Shown here piece by piece: positions 17,811 to 26,027 of a stretch of 45,738 bases of DNA. The notes under the pieces were generated by a model, which was not told where the DNA came from, searched no databases, and saw nothing but the letters and a program-made list of their open reading frames with translations. How positions within the stretch are numbered: the first letter of the stretch is position 1; every line of letters begins with the position of its first letter. Both the position numbers and the translations under genes were made by a program. Origin of the DNA: an uncultured Saprospiraceae bacterium (lineage in GTDB: Bacteria > Bacteroidota > Bacteroidia > Chitinophagales > Saprospiraceae); assembly GCA_937139495.1 (NCBI GenBank), contig CAKZQC010000005.1, positions 1-45,738 on the forward strand, given 5' to 3'.

Positions 17811-19328
17811 TTATTTCTTTTGGAGCTTAACGGCTCTCGAACGCCAAACGATTTCTTGATGCAATATCGCTACATCAGGGTGACTGGCCAACTGTTGCAC
17901 CAACTGATCGGCTTGATAGTTTTCGATATGCCCCAACATTAACCAAACTGCTTTGTCTGGATTTTTCTGAATGGTTTCTATTGTTTTTTGTTTCCAATCA
18001 ATAGGATACGACAAAGAAATATACCCTTGACAATTGCCAAATTTCTCTTCGTGACGAGCCGCATAATTGATATAAAACTTAGCAACAGGAGTACCTTCGT
18101 GGTTGACCAAAAACGGCTCACCTTCCAAGCGGTTTTGTTGAACATACGCCAAAGAAGAACGGGTATCTTCTAGTACTATTTTGTTGCCATTCCAGAGGAA
18201 TGTCCACGCGTTGAGATGATACACCAATACAACAGCTCCTGTCAATACAAGCAGCTTGAATCCACCAAATCTTTGGTCATAAACTTTCTGCATGCCGTAA
18301 GCCATCACGACCGACTGTATCGGTACCGTAAAGATAACCAATCGAGTAATCAGGGAATAATAGCCCAACATAGAACTAAACAAAGCGAGTGCAAAAGGCA
18401 AAACTAATAGGAAGAAAATAGCTGTATGCTTGCGAGCTAACGCAACTAAACCAACAGCATAAAAGGCGACAAAAACGCCCATTGTCCAGAGCGATTCGCC
18501 TACGAATCCAGCCAATAACCCTTTGATAATCGTCCAGTTCCAACTCCAGCCTGCTTTGGTCCACAACTCCGCCGTCAAAAAATAAATGCGGTGATACTGT
18601 TGTAGATAATCAGTCTTAGCATCTACATTCAATATTGCGACGAAATAAATGCCAAAATTAACGACCCAAATCCCTACGGGAATACTGAAGTAGCGCAACC
18701 ACTTCCAGAACTCGCCTGCTCGATAGGCTTGCCAAGCAAAATAAGCACCCATCGCCGCCATCGTATAGACAATCGGCATCGAAGACCATACTAATATTGC
18801 CCCAGCTATGCTCCATTGTATCAATGCTTTGCGAGTATAAAACCGTGTATAATCTTTGCGTAAAGCTACCAATATCAACCCTAGTGCCATCGCCAAATCA
18901 GGGACATATTGCTTGAGGCTATACGACTGCAAGATGCACCAATAATTAACTCCAAAGAGTAAAATAACCACTGCTATGAGCGGTTTGGCTATTGTCAATT
19001 TATTGGATAGCTTGTACAAACCAAACAAACAAAAAATAGCACTCAAAAAAGGAATTAGCCGCAAGGCGATCTCCCGATAACCAAACAACAGGGCATTGAA
19101 CTTGGTCCACATCATGAAGATGGGTGGTGCATATTGTTCATAATCGAGCTTCGACCAGAAGCCCAAAAAGCCACGCTCCGCTAGGTTACAAGCTACATTA
19201 GCTTCGTCAATATACAACGAAGGTTTGTGCAGAAAATTGGAAAAGCGCAAGTACAAACTGATAGCAAAAGCAACAAAAATTGCCACATTGCCACTGTCTT
19301 TAAACTTATTAAGTAGATTTTCGACCAT
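17811..19328 (-). CDS. GT39-type membrane glycosyltransferase
   Basis: 505 aa with about ten to twelve hydrophobic helices. The first periplasmic loop has the acidic pair D41-E42 in YIDEANVACN and the following stretch KLDYEQYAPPIFMMWTKFNA, as in the ArnT/PMT (GT39, GT-C fold) families, which take sugars from polyprenyl-phosphate carriers and act on the outer face of the inner membrane. The C-terminal soluble part (about 400-505) is short. It lies 12 bases downstream of serC and is probably co-transcribed with it. Sugar and acceptor are not readable: lipid A, glycan or protein are all open. Confidence 0.8.
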   Translation of the reverse strand: MVENLLNKFKDSGNVAIFVAFAISLYLRFSNFLHKPSLYIDEANVACNLAERGFLGFWSKLDYEQYAPPIFMMWTKFNALLFGYREIALRLIPFLSAIFCLFGLYKLSNKLTIAKPLIAVVILLFGVNYWCILQSYSLKQYVPDLAMALGLILVALRKDYTRFYTRKALIQWSIAGAILVWSSMPIVYTMAAMGAYFAWQAYRAGEFWKWLRYFSIPVGIWVVNFGIYFVAILNVDAKTDYLQQYHRIYFLTAELWTKAGWSWNWTIIKGLLAGFVGESLWTMGVFVAFYAVGLVALARKHTAIFFLLVLPFALALFSSMLGYYSLITRLVIFTVPIQSVVMAYGMQKVYDQRFGGFKLLVLTGAVVLVYHLNAWTFLWNGNKIVLEDTRSSLAYVQQNRLEGEPFLVNHEGTPVAKFYINYAARHEEKFGNCQGYISLSYPIDWKQKTIETIQKNPDKAVWLMLGHIENYQADQLVQQLASHPDVAILHQEIVWRSRAVKLQKK

Positions 19329-19340
19329 GGGAAAGAGTGC

Positions 19341-20405
19341 TTAGGCGGGCTTGAAGTTTTGCATCAATTCTACCAAATAAACAACACTTTCGTACGGCAT
19401 AGCATTGTAAATAGAAGCTCTAAACCCACCTACCGAGCGGTGTCCTTTGATTCCAGAAATACCGTTGGCAGTGCAGTATGCCAAAAAAGCTTCTTCGTGT
19501 GCGGGACTATCGGCTACAAATGTTACATTCATACAAGAACGATCTTCGACAGCCGTTGTGCCACTAAAAAATGGATTGCGGTCGATTTCATCATACAATA
19601 ATGCTGCTTTCTTTTCATTTTGTTTTTGCATGGCTAACAGTCCGCCCTGTGCTTGAATCCAACGCAAGGTAAGCAAGCATACAAAAATAGGATAAACAGG
19701 CGGTGTATTGAACGAAGAATCTTTTTTGATATGCACCTGATAATCCAACATAGTTGGTATCGCACGGGTCACTTTCCCTAGTATTTCCTTACGGACAATA
19801 ACTAAGGTAGTTCCTGCTGGACCTAAGTTTTTTTGAGCTCCTGCATAAATCAAATCTACCTTATTGGCATCAAACGGACGGCTAAATATATCCGATGACA
19901 TATCTGCTACCAAAAGACTGTCTGTTTCGGGCAATGCCTGAAATTGAGTACCATATATAGTATTATTTGTGGTAATATGTAGATATTTCGTATTGGCTGG
20001 AACCTTCCAATCTTTAGGAATATAGTTGTAGTTTTGATCTTTGGACGAAGCCAATACATTGACCCCTCCAAAAATTTTTGCTTCCTTTATTGCCTTGCTT
20101 GACCAAGTGCCTGTATCAATATAGCAAGCCGTTTCGTCTTCGTTGAGTAGGTTCATAGCAGACATAAAAAACTGTGTACTCGCTCCTCCTGTCAAGAAAA
20201 GAACGCCATAATCGTCCCCCAATCCCAATAAATCTTTCACCAATTGACGTGCTTCGTCCATCACAGCTACAATTTCCTTGCTGCGGTGCGACACCTCCAA
20301 TATTGACAAACCTGTGCCTTGGTATTCGGCAACAGCCGCTGCGGCCTCTTCAATGACGCTTGCAGGCAAAATAGCTGGACCTGCACTAAAGTTATGTATT
20401 TTCAT
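19341..20405 (-). CDS. serC: Phosphoserine aminotransferase
   Basis: 354 aa, the normal length. It opens with the family signature NFSAGPAILP; the PLP-binding lysine is K192 in YAGAQKNLGPAGTT, and the C-terminal SGIKGHRSVGGFRASIYNA matches the SerC substrate-arginine region. It converts 3-phosphohydroxypyruvate and glutamate to phosphoserine in serine synthesis (and also serves PLP synthesis in some bacteria). No serA or serB is nearby. It precedes the GT39 gene by 12 bases. A candidate -7 box lies 90 bases upstream. Confidence 0.97.
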   Translation of the reverse strand: MKIHNFSAGPAILPASVIEEAAAAVAEYQGTGLSILEVSHRSKEIVAVMDEARQLVKDLLGLGDDYGVLFLTGGASTQFFMSAMNLLNEDETACYIDTGTWSSKAIKEAKIFGGVNVLASSKDQNYNYIPKDWKVPANTKYLHITTNNTIYGTQFQALPETDSLLVADMSSDIFSRPFDANKVDLIYAGAQKNLGPAGTTLVIVRKEILGKVTRAIPTMLDYQVHIKKDSSFNTPPVYPIFVCLLTLRWIQAQGGLLAMQKQNEKKAALLYDEIDRNPFFSGTTAVEDRSCMNVTFVADSPAHEEAFLAYCTANGISGIKGHRSVGGFRASIYNAMPYESVVYLVELMQNFKPA

Positions 20406-20494
20406 GACCGTTATTTTTATACTAGAGATTAGTACGAATAAAGCCGTAACAACCTCTACTGATGACTAAAAATGGGACTTTATTATTTCGTACC

Positions 20495-20522
20495 CAAATT
20501 TACAATTTAGAACACAAACAAA
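20495..20522 (-). promoter_or_regulatory. Candidate promoter for serC
   Basis: On the minus strand TAAATTTG (20495-20502) matches TAnnTTTG, with TTTG (20519-20522) 16 bases upstream, slightly short of the usual spacing. It lies between the glycosyltransferase gene and serC and suggests that serC starts a separate transcript. Confidence 0.4.
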
Positions 20523-20535
20523 GGCATCTTGCTCC

Positions 20536-21303
20536 CTAAACTTCTGACTGCTGCATTTCTTGAATATAAACATAGCGCAAAAATACGCCCCAAGCCATCA
20601 GTACACTTACCACAAATCCGACGTAACCGTCCAGAAATCCACGCTTTAGCACAAAGTGTTTGAAAAACCGAAAAGCAGGTTTGAGCCAAAGATGAAAGTA
20701 AGTGACCTTTGGAGTTTTGTGGTGGTAATCTTGTGCCGACCAACGAGCATACCGACGCATTTTGTCCAGAAAGTGATCTAGATTGCGATAAGTATAATGA
20801 TCCATTGCGTATTGCAATTGTTCCGTACTTCCTGTTTCTTCTATTTCTTCGTGTACTTGTTTATCGTTGTAGCGGCATTTCGATTGCTGAAAAAGTCGAA
20901 TAATTCGGTCGCCTTGCCAGCCGCTATACCGAATTTTTTTGCCCATAAAATAGTTTTGTCGAGCTATCCAATAGCCATCTATTTGCTCATTGGGCTGCTG
21001 CATCAACTGTTTTATTTCTTGTTCCAAGGCGGCGGTTAGCCGCTCGTCCGCATCTAATATCAATATCCAAGGATAAGTAGCTTGGTCTATCGCCCAATTT
21101 TTTTGGTCGGCAGGACCTACATACTTCCGTACAAATACTTTGGCGTGGTATTGCTCCGCAATAGCGACCGTTTGGTCGGTACTAAAAGAATCCACTACCA
21201 TAATTTCGGCAGCCCATTGGAGCTGCGGCAACAGTTCTTTCAGATTTTGTTCCTCTTGATGTGTAGGAATAATGATGGTGAGTGGTATGGCAGTATGTAT
21301 CAT
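20536..21303 (-). CDS. GT2 glycosyltransferase, WaaE/KdtX-like
   Basis: 255 aa. GT-A fold signatures: LTIIIPTHQEEQNL at the start, VVDSFSTDQT (37-45) and the metal-binding DADER (84-88). The later RLFQQSKCRYNDKQVHEE segment and the C-terminal helix pair (about 200-245) match the branch that includes lipopolysaccharide-core glycosyltransferases of the WaaE/KdtX type. It probably adds a sugar to an envelope glycan from the inner face of the membrane. It starts 3 bases after the stop of the upstream small secreted protein, so it is in one operon with it and with the amidase gene. Confidence 0.88.
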   Translation of the reverse strand: MIHTAIPLTIIIPTHQEEQNLKELLPQLQWAAEIMVVDSFSTDQTVAIAEQYHAKVFVRKYVGPADQKNWAIDQATYPWILILDADERLTAALEQEIKQLMQQPNEQIDGYWIARQNYFMGKKIRYSGWQGDRIIRLFQQSKCRYNDKQVHEEIEETGSTEQLQYAMDHYTYRNLDHFLDKMRRYARWSAQDYHHKTPKVTYFHLWLKPAFRFFKHFVLKRGFLDGYVGFVVSVLMAWGVFLRYVYIQEMQQSEV

Positions 21304-21306
21304 GCG

Positions 21307-21783
21307 TTATGCTTTGATTGCATTTTTGTACACCTCAATACTACCAGGGCTGCAGTCGTTACCTTCTGTCTTGCCGTCCCAAGCACCTTTGAGGCGGTAA
21401 CGACCTTTATCGAAGTCAAAACGTAGGTGCATTCGCTTCAAGCACCACATATATTTATCTCGAATTTTTTCGTTTTGTATCTTGAATTCTGTCAATTCTA
21501 CTTGAAGTCCATTCACTTTGCCCCTGAAGCTAATTTTGGCATTGTTGTCTCCCACTCGAATATACGAGTAGCCCGACACTGTCTTTTGATAGGGGTCTAT
21601 TTGCAACTCAAAATCATACGCAGTCGCCAAGGCTCTCTGCTTATCTTCTTGATAGAGTTTGCCCGTCCATTTGCCACCTAGTTCGTAGCCAATAACTTCT
21701 AATAATACATTATTATCTTGTGCCTTTAGTGTATTGCTACACAGTAGCAACAACATCAATAAGCTGCTGTAAATGAAGTGCAT
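21307..21783 (-). CDS. Secreted protein of unknown function
   Basis: 158 aa. Signal peptide at 1-21 (LLMLLLLCSNTLKAQ). The mature part is beta-rich with alternating strands (LGGKWTGKLYQED, TAYDFELQIDPYQKTVSGYSYIR, RYRLKGAWDGKTEGNDCSPGSIEVYK), which suggests a small lipocalin-like or beta-barrel fold. I do not recognise a family. It lies between the amidase and the GT2 gene on the same strand (28 and 3 bases), so it is probably a member of that envelope operon. Confidence 0.75.
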   Translation of the reverse strand: MHFIYSSLLMLLLLCSNTLKAQDNNVLLEVIGYELGGKWTGKLYQEDKQRALATAYDFELQIDPYQKTVSGYSYIRVGDNNAKISFRGKVNGLQVELTEFKIQNEKIRDKYMWCLKRMHLRFDFDKGRYRLKGAWDGKTEGNDCSPGSIEVYKNAIKA

Positions 21784-21811
21784 GGTTATAGAGGGTTTTG
21801 TTGCTTTTTTT

Positions 21812-22996
21812 TTAATAATCTTTCATTAGTCCTTCTGCCAACCAGTCAGCGATTGCTTGGCGATTGCTTGGATAAATGATTCGTTTTTGGTCGTTGGGGT
21901 TCTGTATGTTGCCTACTTCAATAAAAACAGGCACTGGCAATACTTCTCTCAACATGTGCAAATCTCTGGACGTAACCAATCCGTGGTATTCGCCACTTTT
22001 ACGATTGATAGCATACTTTCCCTCCATTACTTTATAGAGCTTTTCAGCCAATTGCTTGCCTGTTTGGCTGGTGGGGTAATGATAAAAAAACAAGTCAATC
22101 CGTTTGTCTTTTTGTCTGGAATCAACGTGTATTTCTACCATTCGTTGATACTCAATTCCTTTAGCTTGGTTTTCCTTGTAGAGTTTGTTGATTAAGTCGG
22201 AGCGTTGATTAAGTCGGTCTTTCTGACCAATAGGAATCACCTTATTGCCCCAGCATTTTTCGTCAATATCTTGTTTGAGTATTTCGCCACTACGAATACC
22301 GTCATTTTTGTCCTGCACTATAATATACACAATTGCACCATGACTAATCAGTTTTCGGGCTAGTCTTAACGTAATATCATACGAATATTCATCTTCGCAG
22401 AGATACGTACCTTTATATTTTGCCATAGCTCCGGGGTCAGGACCACCGTGTCCTGACACTAGATAATAAACCGCTCCTGCTAGGTGAGCGTCTTCGAGTG
22501 GCACGTGTGCATATTTTTCGCCGAATATCGGAAAGTTTCTATTTTTGGGTATAAATTTTTCTGTACTCATCGGGCAATATTGCAGGTGATAAGGCACCCA
22601 CAACTCTCGTTTGCCTGTTCTAAAATCGCTGGTCTTGCGCCCAATTTCTAGCATCAAATCATTATAATGTTCTATGGATTTGGCATATTTCCATTCCTTG
22701 ATATTAGCCGTAGAGCGTATTGATTTTTGATTGTACTTATATTGTCGGATAGGCATCTGATACGTTTTGCCTACCATTAGGTGTGATTTGCTGGTCAGTT
22801 TGTTGAGCTTACAAAAGTTATTGAAAGCACACACGCTGTGCGACAAATTATATCGCCCCAATAGCGTATAAATGCCATCACCTTTTTTAGCGACAGCAGT
22901 CAACTGCGAATATTTTTTTTGTGCCACTGCAGTTGGCAATTGCCATACAGCGAAAAAGAAAAAAGAAAGTAAGCAAACACGTGTGTAAATATTCAT
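21812..22996 (-). CDS. LysM-domain N-acetylmuramoyl-L-alanine amidase
   Basis: 394 aa. Signal peptide 1-26; a LysM-like module at about 30-85 (KKGDGIYTLLGRYN ... VGKTYQMPI). The Amidase_3 catalytic domain (about 175-392) has the zinc ligands H183 (SGHGGPDPGA), E203 or E201 and H290 (EIHVDS), and the catalytic glutamate E360 (VFIEVGNIQNP). It should cleave the bond between muramic acid and the stem peptide in periplasmic peptidoglycan. An extended linker (about 90-170) separates the domains. It heads the minus-strand operon; its presumed leader carries an unusual three-arm repeat. Confidence 0.92.
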   Translation of the reverse strand: MNIYTRVCLLSFFFFAVWQLPTAVAQKKYSQLTAVAKKGDGIYTLLGRYNLSHSVCAFNNFCKLNKLTSKSHLMVGKTYQMPIRQYKYNQKSIRSTANIKEWKYAKSIEHYNDLMLEIGRKTSDFRTGKRELWVPYHLQYCPMSTEKFIPKNRNFPIFGEKYAHVPLEDAHLAGAVYYLVSGHGGPDPGAMAKYKGTYLCEDEYSYDITLRLARKLISHGAIVYIIVQDKNDGIRSGEILKQDIDEKCWGNKVIPIGQKDRLNQRSDLINKLYKENQAKGIEYQRMVEIHVDSRQKDKRIDLFFYHYPTSQTGKQLAEKLYKVMEGKYAINRKSGEYHGLVTSRDLHMLREVLPVPVFIEVGNIQNPNDQKRIIYPSNRQAIADWLAEGLMKDY

Positions 22997-23007
22997 TATT
23001 GATATAG

Positions 23008-23082
23008 TTAGACCTGCTCTAAGAGCAATAAAAGATGATTCTTAAGAGCAGGTCTAAAATTATAATTTTAGACCTGCTCTTA
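23008..23082 (-). repeat. 40-bp perfect palindrome plus a third repeat arm in the amidase leader
   Basis: Positions 23043-23082 are a perfect 40-base palindrome (arms carry AGAGCAGGTCTAAAA and its complement, with a TTATAA centre). A third copy of the arm lies at 23008-23020 (TTAGACCTGCTCT), 12 bases before the amidase start on its coding strand. The middle arm can therefore pair either with the distal arm or with the start-proximal one. There is no T-run after any arm, so it is not a standard terminator. Confidence 0.7.
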
Positions 23083-23095
23083 GCATAACAACGCA

Positions 23096-23128
23096 CAAAG
23101 CTACGTGCAATTTTGCAATTCTCCCAAA
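23096..23128 (-). promoter_or_regulatory. Promoter for the amidase operon
   Basis: On the minus strand TTTG (23125-23128), then 21 bases, then TAGCTTTG (23096-23103). Both boxes and the spacing fit the Bacteroidota promoter. The predicted start of transcription, near 23,088-23,090, would put the 40-bp palindrome at the very 5' end of the mRNA. Confidence 0.6.
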
Positions 23129-23282
23129 ACAAAACGTTGCAATAGCAATAAAGTAATATAAAGTAGGTATTAAATGAAAAAAAAACCTCATTTTTGGTTT
23201 TTCTTAGGAATTTGATAGAACAAATAGTACAATATTGTGCTATCTCACCTATCATGCTCATTAATTATTTATTATATATAAC

Positions 23283-24236
23283 ATGAACTATCTGACACTT
23301 TTTTTGAAAGGCATGGCTATGGGTGCTGCTGATGTAGTCCCTGGCGTATCTGGCGGAACCATTGCATTTATTACTGGTATTTATGAGCGATTGCTCAATG
23401 CCATCAAATCCGTTAACCCTGCCACCGTCAAACTATTATTCAAAGAGGGTTTTGCTGCCGCTTGGGAAAAAGTAGATGGTACTTTTTTGCTTGTTTTATT
23501 TGCTGGAATCGCTACAAGTATATTTAGCCTAGCCAAGGCATTGAGTTGGTGTATGGAAACCTATCCACAGCTTTTGTGGGCGTTCTTTTTTGGGCTTATT
23601 ATCGCTTCTGCTATTTATGTGGTCAAGCAAGTCGAACGCTGGACGCCTGCCGCTATCATCGGATTGATAGCAGGTGCTGCCGTGGCTTATATTATCACGC
23701 TCATTTCCCCTACCGAAGCTTCTACCGCTCCATGGATGGTTTTTTTGGCGGGAGCAATCGCCATTTGTGCCATGATACTACCCGGTATATCAGGTAGTTT
23801 TATACTGCTCCTGATGGGCATGTACAAACACGTACTCAATGCTGCTACTGACAGAGATATTGTCTTTTTGGGTACTTTTATGGTAGGCTGTGTAGCGGGT
23901 TTACTCGCCTTTTCGCACGTACTTTCTTGGACATTCAAAAACTTTCGCAATACGACACTAGCCGTGTTGGCAGGCTTCATGATTGGGTCGCTCAACAAGG
24001 TATGGCCGTGGCAAAATGTGCTCAAACTACGTATCAATAGCCATGGCGAACAAGTGCCTTGGATTATGCAAAATACTTCTCCAGATGGCTACAATGGCGA
24101 TGCTTATTTATTTGCTTGTCTTGCATTGTCTGTATTGGGCTTTGGTGTGGTGTTTTTATTAGAAAAATTTGGAAGTCAAGAACCCGATACAAAACCCGAA
24201 TCATGGAACAAAAACGAAGACGTTTTGGACTCGTAG
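23283..24236 (+). CDS. DUF368 membrane protein, PopT-like undecaprenyl-phosphate carrier
   Basis: 317 aa, eight or so hydrophobic helices. Two copies of the family signature are visible: ADVVPGVSGGTIAF (16-29) and MILPGISGSFILLLMGMY (164-181), the internal pseudo-repeat typical of DUF368. Members (PopT) have been proposed to return undecaprenyl phosphate across the inner membrane for reuse in peptidoglycan and glycan synthesis. It is divergent from the peptidoglycan amidase gene and overlaps aroE by 34 bases. The last residues are hydrophilic and may be a cytoplasmic tail. Confidence 0.88.
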   Translation: MNYLTLFLKGMAMGAADVVPGVSGGTIAFITGIYERLLNAIKSVNPATVKLLFKEGFAAAWEKVDGTFLLVLFAGIATSIFSLAKALSWCMETYPQLLWAFFFGLIIASAIYVVKQVERWTPAAIIGLIAGAAVAYIITLISPTEASTAPWMVFLAGAIAICAMILPGISGSFILLLMGMYKHVLNAATDRDIVFLGTFMVGCVAGLLAFSHVLSWTFKNFRNTTLAVLAGFMIGSLNKVWPWQNVLKLRINSHGEQVPWIMQNTSPDGYNGDAYLFACLALSVLGFGVVFLLEKFGSQEPDTKPESWNKNEDVLDS

Positions 24237-24958
24237 GCAAAGAATTAAAACATTCTTTTTCGCCTACTTACTTTGCTCAAAAGTTTGAGCAATGCGGTAT
24301 CAACGATGCTTCTTACGAGCTGTTTTCATTCGCTGCCATCTCTGATTTTCCTGTTTGGCTTCGCCAACAAAAAAACCTAGTAGGGCTGAATGTAACCATA
24401 CCTTACAAGCAAGCCATCATACCTTATTTAGATCGTTTGTCACCTGCTGCACAAGCAGTAGGAGCTGTCAATACCATTGCTTTTCGCAATAATCTGCTGA
24501 TAGGACACAATACCGATATTTGGGGGTTTGAACAATCACTGTTAGCTTGCTTGACCGAACAACAGCGAGCTAGTCGAGCCTTGATTTTGGGTACAGGAGG
24601 TGCTGCATTGGCAGTCAGTTATGTATTGCAACAGCTGCAAATACCCTATCAATTGGTATCCAGAAAACCGACGGCTGCGCAGTTGGCTTATCAGCAAATA
24701 GATGCTACGATATTGCAGCAGCATTTGGTGCTGATCAACACGACGCCCTTGGGTATGTATCCGAACTTACAGACGCTTCCAGAACTGGATTATAGTGCGG
24801 TTACGCCCCATCATCTGCTTTTTGACTTGGTTTACAATCCAGCGGTTACCGCATTTTTGCAGCAAGGAAAAAACCAAGGAGCGACCATACAAAACGGCTT
24901 GCCTATGTTGGAACTGCAAGCTGATAAAGCTTGGGAAATTTGGAACGAAAATACATAA
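24203..24958 (+). CDS. aroE: Shikimate dehydrogenase
   Basis: 251 aa from the ATG at 24203, at the start of MEQKRRRFGLVGKELKHSFSP. A longer reading frame extends upstream but lies inside the DUF368 gene, so I reject it. Shikimate-binding SFSP (18-21), catalytic K69 (LNVTIPYK) and D105 (GHNTD), the NADP loop GTGGAA (130-135), and NTTPLGMYP are all in place. It reduces 3-dehydroshikimate to shikimate in the aromatic amino-acid pathway. It overlaps the DUF368 gene by 34 bases in another frame, so the two are probably translated from one mRNA. Confidence 0.95.
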   Translation: MEQKRRRFGLVGKELKHSFSPTYFAQKFEQCGINDASYELFSFAAISDFPVWLRQQKNLVGLNVTIPYKQAIIPYLDRLSPAAQAVGAVNTIAFRNNLLIGHNTDIWGFEQSLLACLTEQQRASRALILGTGGAALAVSYVLQQLQIPYQLVSRKPTAAQLAYQQIDATILQQHLVLINTTPLGMYPNLQTLPELDYSAVTPHHLLFDLVYNPAVTAFLQQGKNQGATIQNGLPMLELQADKAWEIWNENT

Positions 24959-24982
24959 TATTGCATGATTGCGATAAGCAAA

Positions 24983-25021
24983 AAAAATAGGACAAGCTAC
25001 GAGAGCATTGTCCTATTTTTT
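24983..25021. terminator. Bidirectional terminator between aroE and the next convergent gene
   Basis: AAAAATAGGACAA (24983-24995) pairs with TTGTCCTATTTTT (25008-25020), with an inner GCT/AGC extension around the loop ACGAG. A-run on one side and T-run on the other make it usable in both directions. Confidence 0.85.
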
Positions 25022-25041
25022 ATTTAATCAAGTTGTGTCGT

Positions 25042-25881
25042 CTATTGAATAGACAATAGTTGAGTTCCCTGTTTTTTGTCTTGTATTACCGTCAATTGGT
25101 ACATACCTTGTGGCAATGCCGTCAATTCCAATTGATTGGAGTTGATTTGCTGTTGCCAAACTTGACGACCTGTCAAGTCAGTAATGATGACCTGAGCAGT
25201 ACCTTCTACACCTTGCAAGGTCACTTGACCACTTAGCGTAGGATTAGGATACACTTGATAATCCAATTGGTTGGGTACATTTGCGATGCTAGTGGTCACA
25301 CTACTGGTATCTTCTGCCATTGTCATAGAAGTAGCCAGTACATTATCGCCAGCAGTACTTCCAGTAGCATTGACCGCTACCATAGCAGCATAAATAGTTG
25401 CATCGCCAGTACCTGCCGCTGGAGCGGTCCAATTTATATTGAATACACCATCCATACTCCTACTATTGTGTTCCAAGTACTGCACACTAGACGAAGTCGT
25501 CAATTTGGCTCCTGTTCCTGCCCCTGTAGCACCTGTAGTCGGTGTCGCAAAAGTACCTGCCTGTGTGTTGCCTGATTTCAAGATAGTACTCTGCAAACCA
25601 AACTGAGGCGAACCTGTGGCAGAGCTTGCCGTGTACGTCACGATATAATCTTCTCCCGGTACATATTTGCCATTGGTCACCAATGCCTGTGTCGTCGCAT
25701 TTTTTACCTGAATATTGAGTGCAGGCTGAAAATTGCCACCACCATGACATTCTGTACAAGTGGTATTGCTGATGGGAGAACCTGTCCGATCGCCTCGTTG
25801 ACTAGTTGGTCCACTAGAATAACTGCCCATTAAGGTACTAAATCCAAGTGCTGCTGATAAGTAAATAATTTTCATCTTCAT
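25042..25881 (-). CDS. T9SS-exported protein with a CxxCH site, choice-of-anchor V type
   Basis: 279 aa. Signal peptide at about 1-20, then a polar stretch with GDRTGSPISNTTCTECHGGGNF: CTECH is a CxxCH site that could bind a c-type heme. The beta-rich middle (about 50-200) resembles the Reeler-like 'choice-of-anchor V' domain that often follows such a site. The end (from YQVYPNPTLSGQVTLQG to LPQGMYQLTVIQD) is a T9SS type A sorting domain. It should be exported to the surface. Whether heme is attached is not known from the sequence. Convergent with aroE. Confidence 0.88.
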   Translation of the reverse strand: MKMKIIYLSAALGFSTLMGSYSSGPTSQRGDRTGSPISNTTCTECHGGGNFQPALNIQVKNATTQALVTNGKYVPGEDYIVTYTASSATGSPQFGLQSTILKSGNTQAGTFATPTTGATGAGTGAKLTTSSSVQYLEHNSRSMDGVFNINWTAPAAGTGDATIYAAMVAVNATGSTAGDNVLATSMTMAEDTSSVTTSIANVPNQLDYQVYPNPTLSGQVTLQGVEGTAQVIITDLTGRQVWQQQINSNQLELTALPQGMYQLTVIQDKKQGTQLLSIQ

Positions 25882-26027
25882 AGATAAATATTTTTGTAAT
25901 TAAAAAATAATGTCATTAGCATGTCATAGAACATGCTATATAAATGTAGGTACATTATTTCATATTTCGCAATATCCCCCCTAAAATTGATTGTCATTAT
26001 TTTCTCAAAAGTGCTTTCGGAATAATC

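Noticed and set aside
23019..23261. 80-aa minus-strand reading frame between the amidase and DUF368 genes
   Set aside because: It lies across the amidase promoter and the three-arm repeat, has a random-looking, Cys/Phe-rich sequence and no plausible start signal.
24059..24202. N-terminal extension of aroE within the DUF368 gene
   Set aside because: The extension encodes Cys/Trp-rich sequence that does not fit AroE; the AroE family starts at the RRFGLVGKELKHS region.
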